NCBI GenBank assembly: GCA_021323895.1
Contig: JAJPKD010000093.1
Span: 1-32,266 of the forward strand
DNA from: Acidobacteriota bacterium
Lineage (GTDB): Bacteria > Acidobacteriota > Blastocatellia > Pyrinomonadales > Pyrinomonadaceae
Direction of reading: 5' to 3'
Length of the DNA stretch: 32,266 nucleotides
Positions 1 through 6,094 of the stretch are shown here, one piece after another. The notes under the pieces are model-generated. The model saw only the letters and a list, made by a program, of their open reading frames with translations. It ran no database searches and was not told where the DNA came from. Both the position numbers and the translations under genes were made by a program. How positions within the stretch are numbered: position 1 is the stretch's first letter; each line of letters starts with the position of its first letter.

Positions 1-14
1 CGTCTCGGCATATA

Positions 15-398
15 CTATTTCGCGCCTCCCTTCGGACGTTTGGCGCCGTACTTCGAACGGCTCTTCTTGCGATCGCCGACGCCGACCGAATCCAGCGTGC
101 CGCGAATTACGTGATAGCGAACACCCGGCAAATCTTTAACGCGCCCCCCGCGAATCAAAACGATCGAGTGCTCCTGCAAATTGTGACCGACGCCCGGGAT
201 GTAGGTCGTGACCTCGATGCCGTTGGTCAGACGAACGCGCGCAACTTTGCGCAGCGCGGAGTTCGGCTTCTTCGGCGTCTGGGTATAGACGCGAGTGCAA
301 ACGCCGCGTTTCTGCGGCGAACTCTGCAGCGCCGGGCTGGCCGTTTTGTATTTGACCTGCTGGCGCCCTTTGCGAACTAACTGATTAATCGTCGGCAT
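15..398 (-). CDS. rpsL: 30S ribosomal protein S12
   Basis: Small-subunit protein at the decoding centre, 127 aa, matching the usual bacterial length. The S12 signature block [11 protein letters not shown] (residues 41-51) and the [12 protein letters not shown] loop (84-95) are intact. Lys43 and Lys88 are both present, so neither classic streptomycin-resistance position is altered. Asp89, the residue methylthiolated in many bacteria, is also present. The ATG start gives the family-typical N terminus [10 protein letters not shown]. The Shine-Dalgarno region is weak and A-rich. The gene is the leftmost in the window and is transcribed off its edge, where rpsG and fusA would be expected from the usual str-operon order (not visible here). 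A strong promoter candidate lies about 380 bp upstream. Confidence 0.98.
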   Translation of the reverse strand: MPTINQLVRKGRQQVKYKTASPALQSSPQKRGVCTRVYTQTPKKPNSALRKVARVRLTNGIEVTTYIPGVGHNLQEHSIVLIRGGRVKDLPGVRYHVIRGTLDSVGVGDRKKSRSKYGAKRPKGGAK

Positions 399-776
399 CT
401 TTTGATTTTTCTCTTAAGTCAACAACCCGGCGCGTAAAGCGCAAAAAGGGCCGCGGCCTGCCTCTTTCCGGAACGCGTCCGGCAGTCAGCGCAGACAAAC
501 TGGCCTGCTCTCGAATTTAGTTAACGGGACGTTCTGTTTTCGCGTTTAGGCGGGCGCGGATTTGGCTTCCCAATAGCCCAAAATAGCCGAAGCTTCTCTG
601 TAGCGTCGCGGCGCCGAGGTTTCTTTGCCGCGTTCACATCTTGAGGGATGCGAGCTTTACGCCACAATATTCTCAAACGACCGATGCCGCGCATCGAGCC
701 GGGCAACGCCTCCGCACCGACAGAACCAGTTACAGCGTTGCACTAGAGGAACTCAGACCGTAGTCCGAAACGGGAA
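399..776 (-). promoter_or_regulatory. Long 5' leader of rpsL with hairpins
   Basis: No convincing gene lies in this stretch. If the promoter at 777-805 is used, rpsL carries a leader of roughly 370 nt. On the minus strand it contains a perfect 6-bp hairpin (CGATGC/GCATCG, 682-696). A second small stem, CCGGA/TCCGG with a 5-nt loop, lies near 469-483. The self-complementary block GGCCGCGGCC (449-458) is followed directly by CTTTTT, a terminator-like arrangement about 45 nt before the start codon. That suggests attenuation or autoregulation of the str operon, but this is inference. A 61-codon reading frame at 521-706 has no recognisable family and looks fortuitous. Confidence 0.35.
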
Positions 777-805
777 ACTATACGGACGCAAACTAATGAT
801 GTCAA
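777..805 (-). promoter_or_regulatory. Sigma-70-like promoter for rpsL
   Basis: On the minus strand a perfect -35 box TTGACA (800-805) is separated by exactly 17 bp from TATAGT (777-782), a 5/6 match to the -10 consensus. It lies in the gap between the small membrane protein gene and rpsL and points toward rpsL. This is the best consensus promoter I see in the window. Confidence 0.65.
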
Positions 806-822
806 GCGCAGGTGACTTCTTT

Positions 823-996
823 TCAATGTGCCAGCCACTTAATCAGATAGACGATACCCGTGATCGCGCCACCAATGATCGCCAGAACCAAAACGATCAG
901 CCCTGCGACCATCAACTTAAATTTCCGATACCGATTCTTATCTGGCGGAGAGAGCGAACTCTGCGGAAAATATGGTGGCGGTGTGTATGTAGCCAT
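823..996 (-). CDS. 57-aa single-pass membrane protein
   Basis: This small gene runs from an ATG at 996 to a TGA at 823. The product has a soluble Pro/Tyr/Ser-rich N terminus (about residues 1-20) and a short basic stretch (KNRYRKFK, 20-27). One strong hydrophobic helix follows (about 28-53, rich in Val, Leu, Ile and Gly), ending KWLAH. The positive residues before the helix predict an N-in topology. A GGAG Shine-Dalgarno sequence sits 10 nt before the ATG. The gene starts 36 bp after the TPR lipoprotein gene on the same strand, so the two may be cotranscribed. I do not recognise a family; the Pro-rich N terminus plus helix is reminiscent of small membrane-anchored accessory proteins, but no function should be assigned. 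Confidence comes from the ribosome site, the clean hydrophobic pattern and the position. Confidence 0.65.
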   Translation of the reverse strand: MATYTPPPYFPQSSLSPPDKNRYRKFKLMVAGLIVLVLAIIGGAITGIVYLIKWLAH

Positions 997-1032
997 TAGA
1001 ATTAGACTCCAAAAATCAAGCGTAAGGAATTC

Positions 1033-1815
1033 TTAAAAAGGTTTTCCCGGGGAACGTTTCGGCGTGGGCTTCGGTTTTGAGCGAGAATTCGTGTTCAGGT
1101 TCCCGTTCGCGTTTCCATTCTCCTGCTGCTTCTTCAGAATATCCTCAGCGTGTTTCTTTCCTTCCTTGATTCGCTGTGCGCCTTCCTGTGCGTTTTCCAA
1201 ACCATCGCTCGCCCGGCTGTCATTTGGATCAATTTCAAGAGCCTTTTGAAATGCCGATATCGCTTCCGGATATTGCGCTAGACGAATTTCAGCCATTCCC
1301 AATCGATACCATGTTTCCTCATCTTCGGGCTTTAGCTTAGTTGCTTGCCGGTAAGCACTTACGGCGCTTTCATCCTGATGAAGAAAACTATGGGCTTCGC
1401 CGAGCAGGAAGTAAGCACCAGCATCTTTTGAATCGGCTTGATTCTTCTTTTTGAAAAGCTCGATCGACTTTCTGTATTCGGTTTCGGCTTCGTCTTTCTT
1501 ATCCAAAGCCGCGTAGCTCATCCCCAAACGCAAGTGCGCTTCGGCGTTATTCGGATCCTGGTTGATGGCCTGTTTGAATTTCTCGACCGCCTGCTCATCC
1601 TGATCATTCTTATAGAGTTCTTTTCCCTCATCAATCAGAGTCTGGGCCTGACGCTTCGCCTGTTCAGCGTCGGTCGTCGACGCCATCGTCGAGCTGTTCG
1701 CATTTGAATTTGCTTTGGGGGATTTGCGGCAGCCGCCTGCGAAAATAAGCAGGAACACTAGCAGCGAACTTGAGATGAGTCTCGCTCGAGGCGTAATGGA
1801 TAATGGCGCAGTCAT
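1033..1815 (-). CDS. TPR-repeat lipoprotein
   Basis: Predicted exported lipoprotein of 260 aa. The N terminus has basic residues, a hydrophobic stretch (SSSLLVFLLIF) and a lipobox-like AGGC with the modifiable Cys at residue 29. A Ser/Asn/Lys-rich spacer follows, and then at least four tetratricopeptide repeats (about residues 50-205) with the typical pattern of W/Y-LG-A and A...Y/F..A. The C terminus is low-complexity, rich in Asn, Lys and Pro. TPR domains bind proteins, so this is probably an envelope scaffold with an unknown partner. I chose the ATG at 1815; a TTG one codon upstream is possible. The small membrane protein gene follows 36 bp downstream. No function beyond protein binding can be read from the sequence. 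Confidence 0.88.
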   Translation of the reverse strand: MTAPLSITPRARLISSSLLVFLLIFAGGCRKSPKANSNANSSTMASTTDAEQAKRQAQTLIDEGKELYKNDQDEQAVEKFKQAINQDPNNAEAHLRLGMSYAALDKKDEAETEYRKSIELFKKKNQADSKDAGAYFLLGEAHSFLHQDESAVSAYRQATKLKPEDEETWYRLGMAEIRLAQYPEAISAFQKALEIDPNDSRASDGLENAQEGAQRIKEGKKHAEDILKKQQENGNANGNLNTNSRSKPKPTPKRSPGKPF

Positions 1816-1827
1816 CAAAACCGCACC

Positions 1828-1856
1828 TATCTACGCGAATTGAGAACGCGAGTCAA
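1828..1856 (-). promoter_or_regulatory. Weak promoter candidate for the TPR lipoprotein gene
   Basis: On the minus strand TTGACT (1851-1856) is followed after 17 bp by TAGATA (1828-1833). The -35 is good and the -10 poor. Transcription would begin only a few bases before the ATG at 1815, which implies a leaderless or nearly leaderless mRNA. No clear Shine-Dalgarno sequence is present. Confidence 0.3.
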
Positions 1857-1901
1857 ATTCGCCGCGAAGATTTGAATTGGAATGCCGCTCGTAAAAAGCG
1901 A

Positions 1902-1935
1902 ATGAGCGCTGCAACGTGGGCGTCACAGCGCTCAT
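1902..1935 (-). terminator. Candidate Rho-independent terminator downstream of glmM
   Basis: A perfect 10-bp inverted repeat (ATGAGCGCTG / CAGCGCTCAT) with a 14-nt loop. Read on the minus strand it is followed within a few bases by a CTTTTT run. It lies about 280 bp beyond the glmM stop and before the TPR gene, so it could end the cdaA-ybbR-glmM transcript. Confidence 0.45.
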
Positions 1936-2167
1936 CCATTTTCGTGGTTACTGTCCTCACCCCAGCAACCACTTGAGACGGAGGATCCACCAACCGTCTC
2001 TCTTGCCCCACAATATACATCGCAACGCTCGTGCCGTGCAATAGAGATTTTTGAGACGACAAAATCCGCCTAAAACTCGCGGTTCTAGCTAGTTAGAGGG
2101 GCTGGGTAGAGGCCGATGTGCAAATTTTTCACGCTCGCCCATGTAAACTTTTCTCGACCGTGAAGAT
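1936..2167. other. Intergenic stretch between glmM and the TPR gene
   Basis: No credible gene is visible. A 69-codon frame on the minus strand (1853-2062) has no family features and runs across the terminator hairpin. A second small inverted repeat (GAGACGG / CCGTCTC, 1975-2000) sits here, its role unknown. The rest shows no recognised feature. Confidence 0.4.
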
Positions 2168-2230
2168 ATTATTCAGCGAGCTATTTAATCTTCACCAATT
2201 ATTCAGCGAGCTATTTAATCTTCACCAATT
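2168..2230. repeat. Tandem 30-bp duplication covering the 3' end of glmM
   Basis: Two exact head-to-tail copies of a 30-bp unit that begins TTATTCAGCGAGC (2169-2198 and 2199-2228). The second copy contains the glmM stop codon (2215-2217) and its last codons. The first copy is therefore a duplicate of the gene end, placed just downstream. The exact identity suggests a recent slippage duplication. Confidence 0.9.
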
Positions 2231-3594
2231 TCGCCCTTAATCACTTCGGCTAACTCCTGCGCGCGAGTGGTTACATCTCCCTCGTCTTCACCTTCGATCA
2301 TTACCCGCGCCAGAGACTCAGTTCCAGAATAACGCAGAAGCAACCGGCCCCGATCACCGAGCGCTCGCTCGATTTCGTGCGCCAGTTCCTGAACCGACGG
2401 CAATTCTTCGAAAGGTATTTTCTCGCGGACACGAACATTCACAAGTATCTGCGGAAAACGCTTGAATCCTTCGGTGAGCTGGCCCAGGCGCTTGTTCTCA
2501 TGGTTCATTACCCGCAGGAGGTTGATCGCCGTGATCATCCCGTCACCTGCGAGACTGATCTTCGGAAAGATAATGTGCCCCGACTGTTCACCGCCGAGTG
2601 CAGCGTTTGACTTGAGCAATTCTTCGAGCACGTACTTGTCGCCTACGTCTGTCCGCATTAGTTTGATATGGCGGGATCGCAGCGCAACTTCTAATCCCAA
2701 GTTCGTCATCACGGTCGAGACAACCAGATCGTTCTCAAGCTCCCCGCGCGATTGCATGTAGTTCGCCAGCACCCACATGGTGGCGTCGCCATCGACGAAC
2801 ATTCCGTCCGCATCGACGAACAGCGCGCGATCCGCGTCACCGTCGAAGGCAATGCCAAGGTCTGCGCGTTCAGTCAACACTCGCTCTTGCAAGCCCTCGA
2901 TATGCAGTGAGCCACAATTGAGATTGATGTTTCTGCCGTCAGGCTGATTGCTAATTGCAATGACGCGCGCACCCAGTTTCTCGAACAACAGCGGTGCTAG
3001 TTCAAACGACGCGCCATTCGCGCAATCAATAACGATTTTCAGCGCGGCTAGCGATAGATCATGAGCAACTTCATGCTGAAGAAAAGCCAAGTACCGATCA
3101 TGTAGTTCGAGGTCGCGAGGTTTCGCTTCCTTCTCTTCAATTTGGCGCAAACCCAAATCTCGAAAGCGATCTTCCGCAACATCCTTTTCAATCTGTCGTT
3201 CAGTTGGGTCATCGAGCTTTTTGCCTGACGGCGCGAAAATCTTGATGCCGTTGTCTTCATACGGATTGTGCGATGCGCTAATCACCACGCCCGCGTCAGC
3301 GCCGAGATTGCGCGTGAGGAACGCCACCCCCGGCGTGGTAATTACGCCGGCTGATTCGACTTCAGCGCCCAGCGATTTCGCGCCAATAGTGAGATCACGC
3401 TCGATTGCTGGTCCGGACTCGCGCGTGTCGCGACCGATCACGATTCGCGGAGCACGCCCCGGGTGTTGTTCGGCAAGGTGCGCAGAGAGCGACGCTCCAA
3501 TGACGCGAACGGTGACGGCATCCAACGGAAACTGCCCCGCCTTGCCACGGACACCGTCAGTGCCGAAAAGTTTTTTTGATTTTTCCGGCTGCAA
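2215..3594 (-). CDS. glmM: Phosphoglucosamine mutase
   Basis: Converts glucosamine-6-phosphate to glucosamine-1-phosphate on the way to UDP-GlcNAc for peptidoglycan. The family start KKLFGTDGVRG is clear. The phosphoserine loop ISASHNP (catalytic Ser about residue 108), the metal-binding DGDADR and the C-terminal phosphate-binding loop LLRYSGTES follow in order. From the TTG at 3594 the protein is 459 aa, close to the usual 445-450. No ATG or GTG is available near the family start; the only options are this TTG or another at 3672, which would overlap the ybbR remnant. The gene is last in cdaA-ybbR-glmM, the conserved order in many bacteria. The missing good start probably reflects the deletion that removed most of ybbR. 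Confidence 0.95.
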   Translation of the reverse strand: MQPEKSKKLFGTDGVRGKAGQFPLDAVTVRVIGASLSAHLAEQHPGRAPRIVIGRDTRESGPAIERDLTIGAKSLGAEVESAGVITTPGVAFLTRNLGADAGVVISASHNPYEDNGIKIFAPSGKKLDDPTERQIEKDVAEDRFRDLGLRQIEEKEAKPRDLELHDRYLAFLQHEVAHDLSLAALKIVIDCANGASFELAPLLFEKLGARVIAISNQPDGRNINLNCGSLHIEGLQERVLTERADLGIAFDGDADRALFVDADGMFVDGDATMWVLANYMQSRGELENDLVVSTVMTNLGLEVALRSRHIKLMRTDVGDKYVLEELLKSNAALGGEQSGHIIFPKISLAGDGMITAINLLRVMNHENKRLGQLTEGFKRFPQILVNVRVREKIPFEELPSVQELAHEIERALGDRGRLLLRYSGTESLARVMIEGEDEGDVTTRAQELAEVIKGEIGED

Positions 3595-3638
3595 TTTGTC
3601 TCTGGAATTCGTACCTGGAAGTCGATCGAAGAAATTGA

Positions 3639-3794
3639 TTATCTCGCCGCACGGCCCGAAATCAAAAACCAAAGGACCAGCGTGATCGCCAGTGCCAGCA
3701 GTTTGAGGCTCCAGTCCTCGATAAAGATCCGCCGCACTAACCGCTCAAATGCATTGCCAGTTTCCGGCGGCCTTCGTGTTTCGCGCAGCGGCAT
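3639..3794 (-). pseudogene. ybbR: Truncated YbbR/CdaR: membrane anchor only
   Basis: This 51-codon frame lies exactly where ybbR (cdaR) sits in cdaA-ybbR-glmM clusters, 8 bp after the cdaA stop. It encodes a basic N terminus and then the block FIEDWSLKLLALAITLVLWF, which matches the first helix of YbbR proteins. It stops after ISGRAAR. YbbR-family proteins normally continue for 200-400 residues of extracytoplasmic YbbR repeats, and none of that is present before glmM starts. The simplest reading is an internal deletion that removed the YbbR repeats and joined the anchor to the glmM start region. It may still be translated as a small membrane peptide that touches CdaA, but that is speculative. 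Confidence 0.75.
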
Positions 3795-3802
3795 AATGTC
3801 CG

Positions 3803-4660
3803 TTAGGCCGAGGCCACCTCCTCAGCTTCCGCAGATTCGGTCGCATGGGGATCCGCGCCTTTTCTCGACGCGTTGCGTCCTTCGATTTCTTTATAGATCG
3901 CCGCGCGCAAACGCGTCGGGTCGAGCGCGCGCTTGATTCTTCCGCGGCGCACGAATGATATCAAACCGGTCTCTTCAGAAACGACAATGGCGACGGCATC
4001 CGAATCTTCGGTGATTCCCAACGCGGCGCGATGACGCGTGCCCAGGTCTTTCGACAGCAAAGGATTCAGCGACAGCGGCAAAAAGCACGATGCCGCCGCG
4101 ATACGATCCCCGCGCACGATGATGGCGCCATCATGCAAGGGCGAAGCCTGGTTAAAGATCGAAACGATTAGATCGTAACTCAGCTCCGCATCCAGTCTCA
4201 CCCCCGCGTCAACAATTCCCTTCAGTCCAACATTGCGCTCGATAACAATCAGCGCGCCGGTTTTGGTCGAAGCCAGAGTAGTCGCGGCCAAGACAATCTC
4301 GTCGTAAATGCTTGCGCCAAACTGACCGCGACGCTTTCGCGAAAAGGGCAAACGAAAGCGATTGCCAAAGGTTATTAATCCCTGACGGATCTCGTTCTGA
4401 AACAGAACAATAATGGCAAAGCCAACGTAGATGAGTGCCCCGCGCAGAACGAACTCCAGCGTTACGAGTCGCGCATAAACGGAGAGCCAATATAGAGACG
4501 CGAAGACTGCCAGGCCCGCAGCCATCGGCGCCGCGCGCGTGCCGCGCAAAAGCTTCAGCACGCCGTACACGACCAGAAACACGAGCACGATGTCCGCGAT
4601 CGAACGAAGCTCGATCAGGCGAGCCAGGTATTCATTCATCGGTGCCAGAACCAGCAGCAT
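3803..4660 (-). CDS. cdaA: Diadenylate cyclase, CdaA type
   Basis: Makes c-di-AMP from two ATP. About 285 aa: three membrane helices (about 22-38, 44-63, 70-88), a short linker, then the DAC domain (about 110-250). Both catalytic motifs are intact: DGA (177-179, in SPLHDGAII) and RHRAA (209-213, in GTRHRAALGI). The C terminus is an extra Ala/Glu-rich tail. The ATG at 4660 gives seven residues before a second ATG at 4639, and the second fits the family start better. The partner gene ybbR is reduced to its anchor, while glmM, the third member, is whole. In studied Gram-positive bacteria CdaR and GlmM modulate CdaA, so loss of the CdaR sensor domain would change control here (inference). Confidence 0.95.
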   Translation of the reverse strand: MLLVLAPMNEYLARLIELRSIADIVLVFLVVYGVLKLLRGTRAAPMAAGLAVFASLYWLSVYARLVTLEFVLRGALIYVGFAIIVLFQNEIRQGLITFGNRFRLPFSRKRRGQFGASIYDEIVLAATTLASTKTGALIVIERNVGLKGIVDAGVRLDAELSYDLIVSIFNQASPLHDGAIIVRGDRIAAASCFLPLSLNPLLSKDLGTRHRAALGITEDSDAVAIVVSEETGLISFVRRGRIKRALDPTRLRAAIYKEIEGRNASRKGADPHATESAEAEEVASA

Positions 4661-4683
4661 GCTCGTTGTAGTCCACTACGTCT

Positions 4684-4702
4684 CTGATGCTCGCTGCATC
4701 AG
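4684..4702 (-). promoter_or_regulatory. Hairpin in the cdaA 5' leader
   Basis: A perfect 7-bp stem (CTGATGC / GCATCAG) with a 5-nt loop lies 23 bp upstream of the first cdaA ATG. It is not followed by a T run, so a terminator is unlikely. It could be an operator or an mRNA structure; nothing else supports a specific role. Confidence 0.3.
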
Positions 4703-4825
4703 CCGCTCAAACAAACAATTTTGAGGGAAGATCCCCTGAGACAGTCGCGTTCCGCGCCAATCGTTTACGAACGCTCCGCTGGGATTATCGCGAAAAAAAT
4801 GACGTGAGGCAATGATGTTGCGCCG

Positions 4826-5953
4826 CTATTTCGACCGCAATCGGCCGCGCCGCAGGAAGCCAACCAACTGGCCTGATTGATCGACCACGGCGACCGCGCC
4901 GACGCCGTTCTGCTCGATTAATTGATTGACACTTTCCAGCGTGGCGTTTTGCGGGACGAAGAGTTGCGAACTCACCGTACGCATCGTGTCGCGCACGCGA
5001 AGATTGCGCCAGCGCTCGCGGGGAATCTTCTTGAGATCTTCGAGCGAAAGAATGCCCAGCAAACGTCGATTCTGCGCGACCGGAAAACTCGCGTGGCGGT
5101 GCATGGGCAGAACTTGATCGATGAAGTTACTGATCGGCAGATCAGGCTCGAGTGAAACCGGCGGCGACATCGCGTCGGCCACGGTTGCCGGCTCGCGCGC
5201 GCTGCGCACGACGCTGGTCGCGGCGCCCAACAAAAATACCCCGACCAACACCGACCATAGGCCCATGAAGTACGCGCGAAACGTCGGCGCCACCGCCATA
5301 TAGATTCCAAACGCAATCAGCACCAACGACATCAACTGGCCGCAAAAGCCCGCTATCCGGGTTGCTTCGCGAATGTTGCCGCTGCGCTTCCAGATGATCG
5401 CGCGCAACACGCGGCCGCCGTCGAGCGGATAACCAGGAAATAAATTGAAGACCGCCAGCAACAGATTGCCGGCGCCGATGAAAAAGAAGAAGGCGGTGCC
5501 GAAATTGAATCGCAGTGTCGCCGTGACCAACATTCCGCCAAACGCGATCAGCGAGAAGAGGAAACTAGCGGCAGGCCCAGCGACTGCGATGCGAAATTCA
5601 GCTTTGGGATTTTCCGGCTGCGTCTTCAGTCGCGCGAGTCCGCCAAATGGATGCAGCACGATCTCTTCGATTTCGATTCCTTCGGTCCGCCCCATCAACG
5701 CGTGTGATAGTTCGTGTCCAAACACCGAGAGGAAGAGCGCCAGCGTGGTGACGATTCCCAACGTCCACGCGAGAAAATCGCCCGTCGGTGGAATGCGCAG
5801 CGTGCCGAGTTGCAGCGGGTACTTGCGCACGTTCGCGGCGATCAGCGCGACGCTCATCGCGAACACAATGAACCAGCGATAGTCGATGCGCACCGGAATG
5901 CGGTAAACGCGCGCGACTAGAATCTGTTTCTTGAAGATGGTTTTGAAATCCAT
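4826..5953 (-). CDS. Site-2 protease family (M50) metalloprotease with CBS pair
   Basis: Intramembrane zinc metalloprotease that cleaves membrane-embedded substrates. The protein is 375 aa with several membrane helices. Zinc ligands are in HELSH (about residues 80-84), and the second motif NLFPGYPLDGGRVLR supplies the third ligand Asp (about 178). The C-terminal half carries two CBS domains (about 260-310 and 323-370), which usually bind adenine nucleotides. This is the SpoIVFB-like M50B-plus-CBS architecture. The ATG at 5953 is chosen; a TTG three codons upstream lies in a repeat. The gene sits between the nucleotide cyclase and cdaA on the same strand, so adenine-nucleotide sensing by the CBS pair is attractive, but that link is inference. 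Confidence 0.92.
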   Translation of the reverse strand: MDFKTIFKKQILVARVYRIPVRIDYRWFIVFAMSVALIAANVRKYPLQLGTLRIPPTGDFLAWTLGIVTTLALFLSVFGHELSHALMGRTEGIEIEEIVLHPFGGLARLKTQPENPKAEFRIAVAGPAASFLFSLIAFGGMLVTATLRFNFGTAFFFFIGAGNLLLAVFNLFPGYPLDGGRVLRAIIWKRSGNIREATRIAGFCGQLMSLVLIAFGIYMAVAPTFRAYFMGLWSVLVGVFLLGAATSVVRSAREPATVADAMSPPVSLEPDLPISNFIDQVLPMHRHASFPVAQNRRLLGILSLEDLKKIPRERWRNLRVRDTMRTVSSQLFVPQNATLESVNQLIEQNGVGAVAVVDQSGQLVGFLRRGRLRSK

Positions 5954-5956
5954 CGC

Positions 5957-6094
5957 GGCCAAGGGCGAAGCGCAAAAGGGCCAAGGGCGAAGCGCAAAAG
6001 GGCCAGGGGTTAGACGCTCGTGGTCGCAGGATGTTCCAGAACCAGCCCTCGCGCTCTTTGCTCCTAACTCTTAGCGCTTTGCCCTTTACGCGCT
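5957..6094. repeat. Heptad-repeat inverted element, locus 1
   Basis: Arm 1 (5957-6013) is an exact tandem of a 22-bp unit (5957-5978, 5979-6000) plus a partial third copy. It is built from 7/8-bp words such as AAGGGCG and AAGCGCA. Arm 2 (6051-6094) has 7-bp words such as GCGCTTT and GCCCTTT, complementary to arm 1. Arm 1 lies directly upstream of the protease start codon. Arm 2 overlaps the stop of the cyclase gene. Confidence 0.6.

Noticed and set aside
521-706. 61-codon frame in the rpsL leader
   Set aside because: Arg/Pro-rich composition with no recognisable motif and no supporting ribosome site. A leader peptide is possible but unsupported.
1975-2000. GAGACGG/CCGTCTC hairpin as a terminator
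   Set aside because: Stem is short and the following sequence lacks a T run; the 10-bp hairpin at 1902-1935 is the better candidate.
1853-2062. 69-codon minus-strand reading frame
   Set aside because: No family features; it runs through the terminator hairpin and has no convincing ribosome site.
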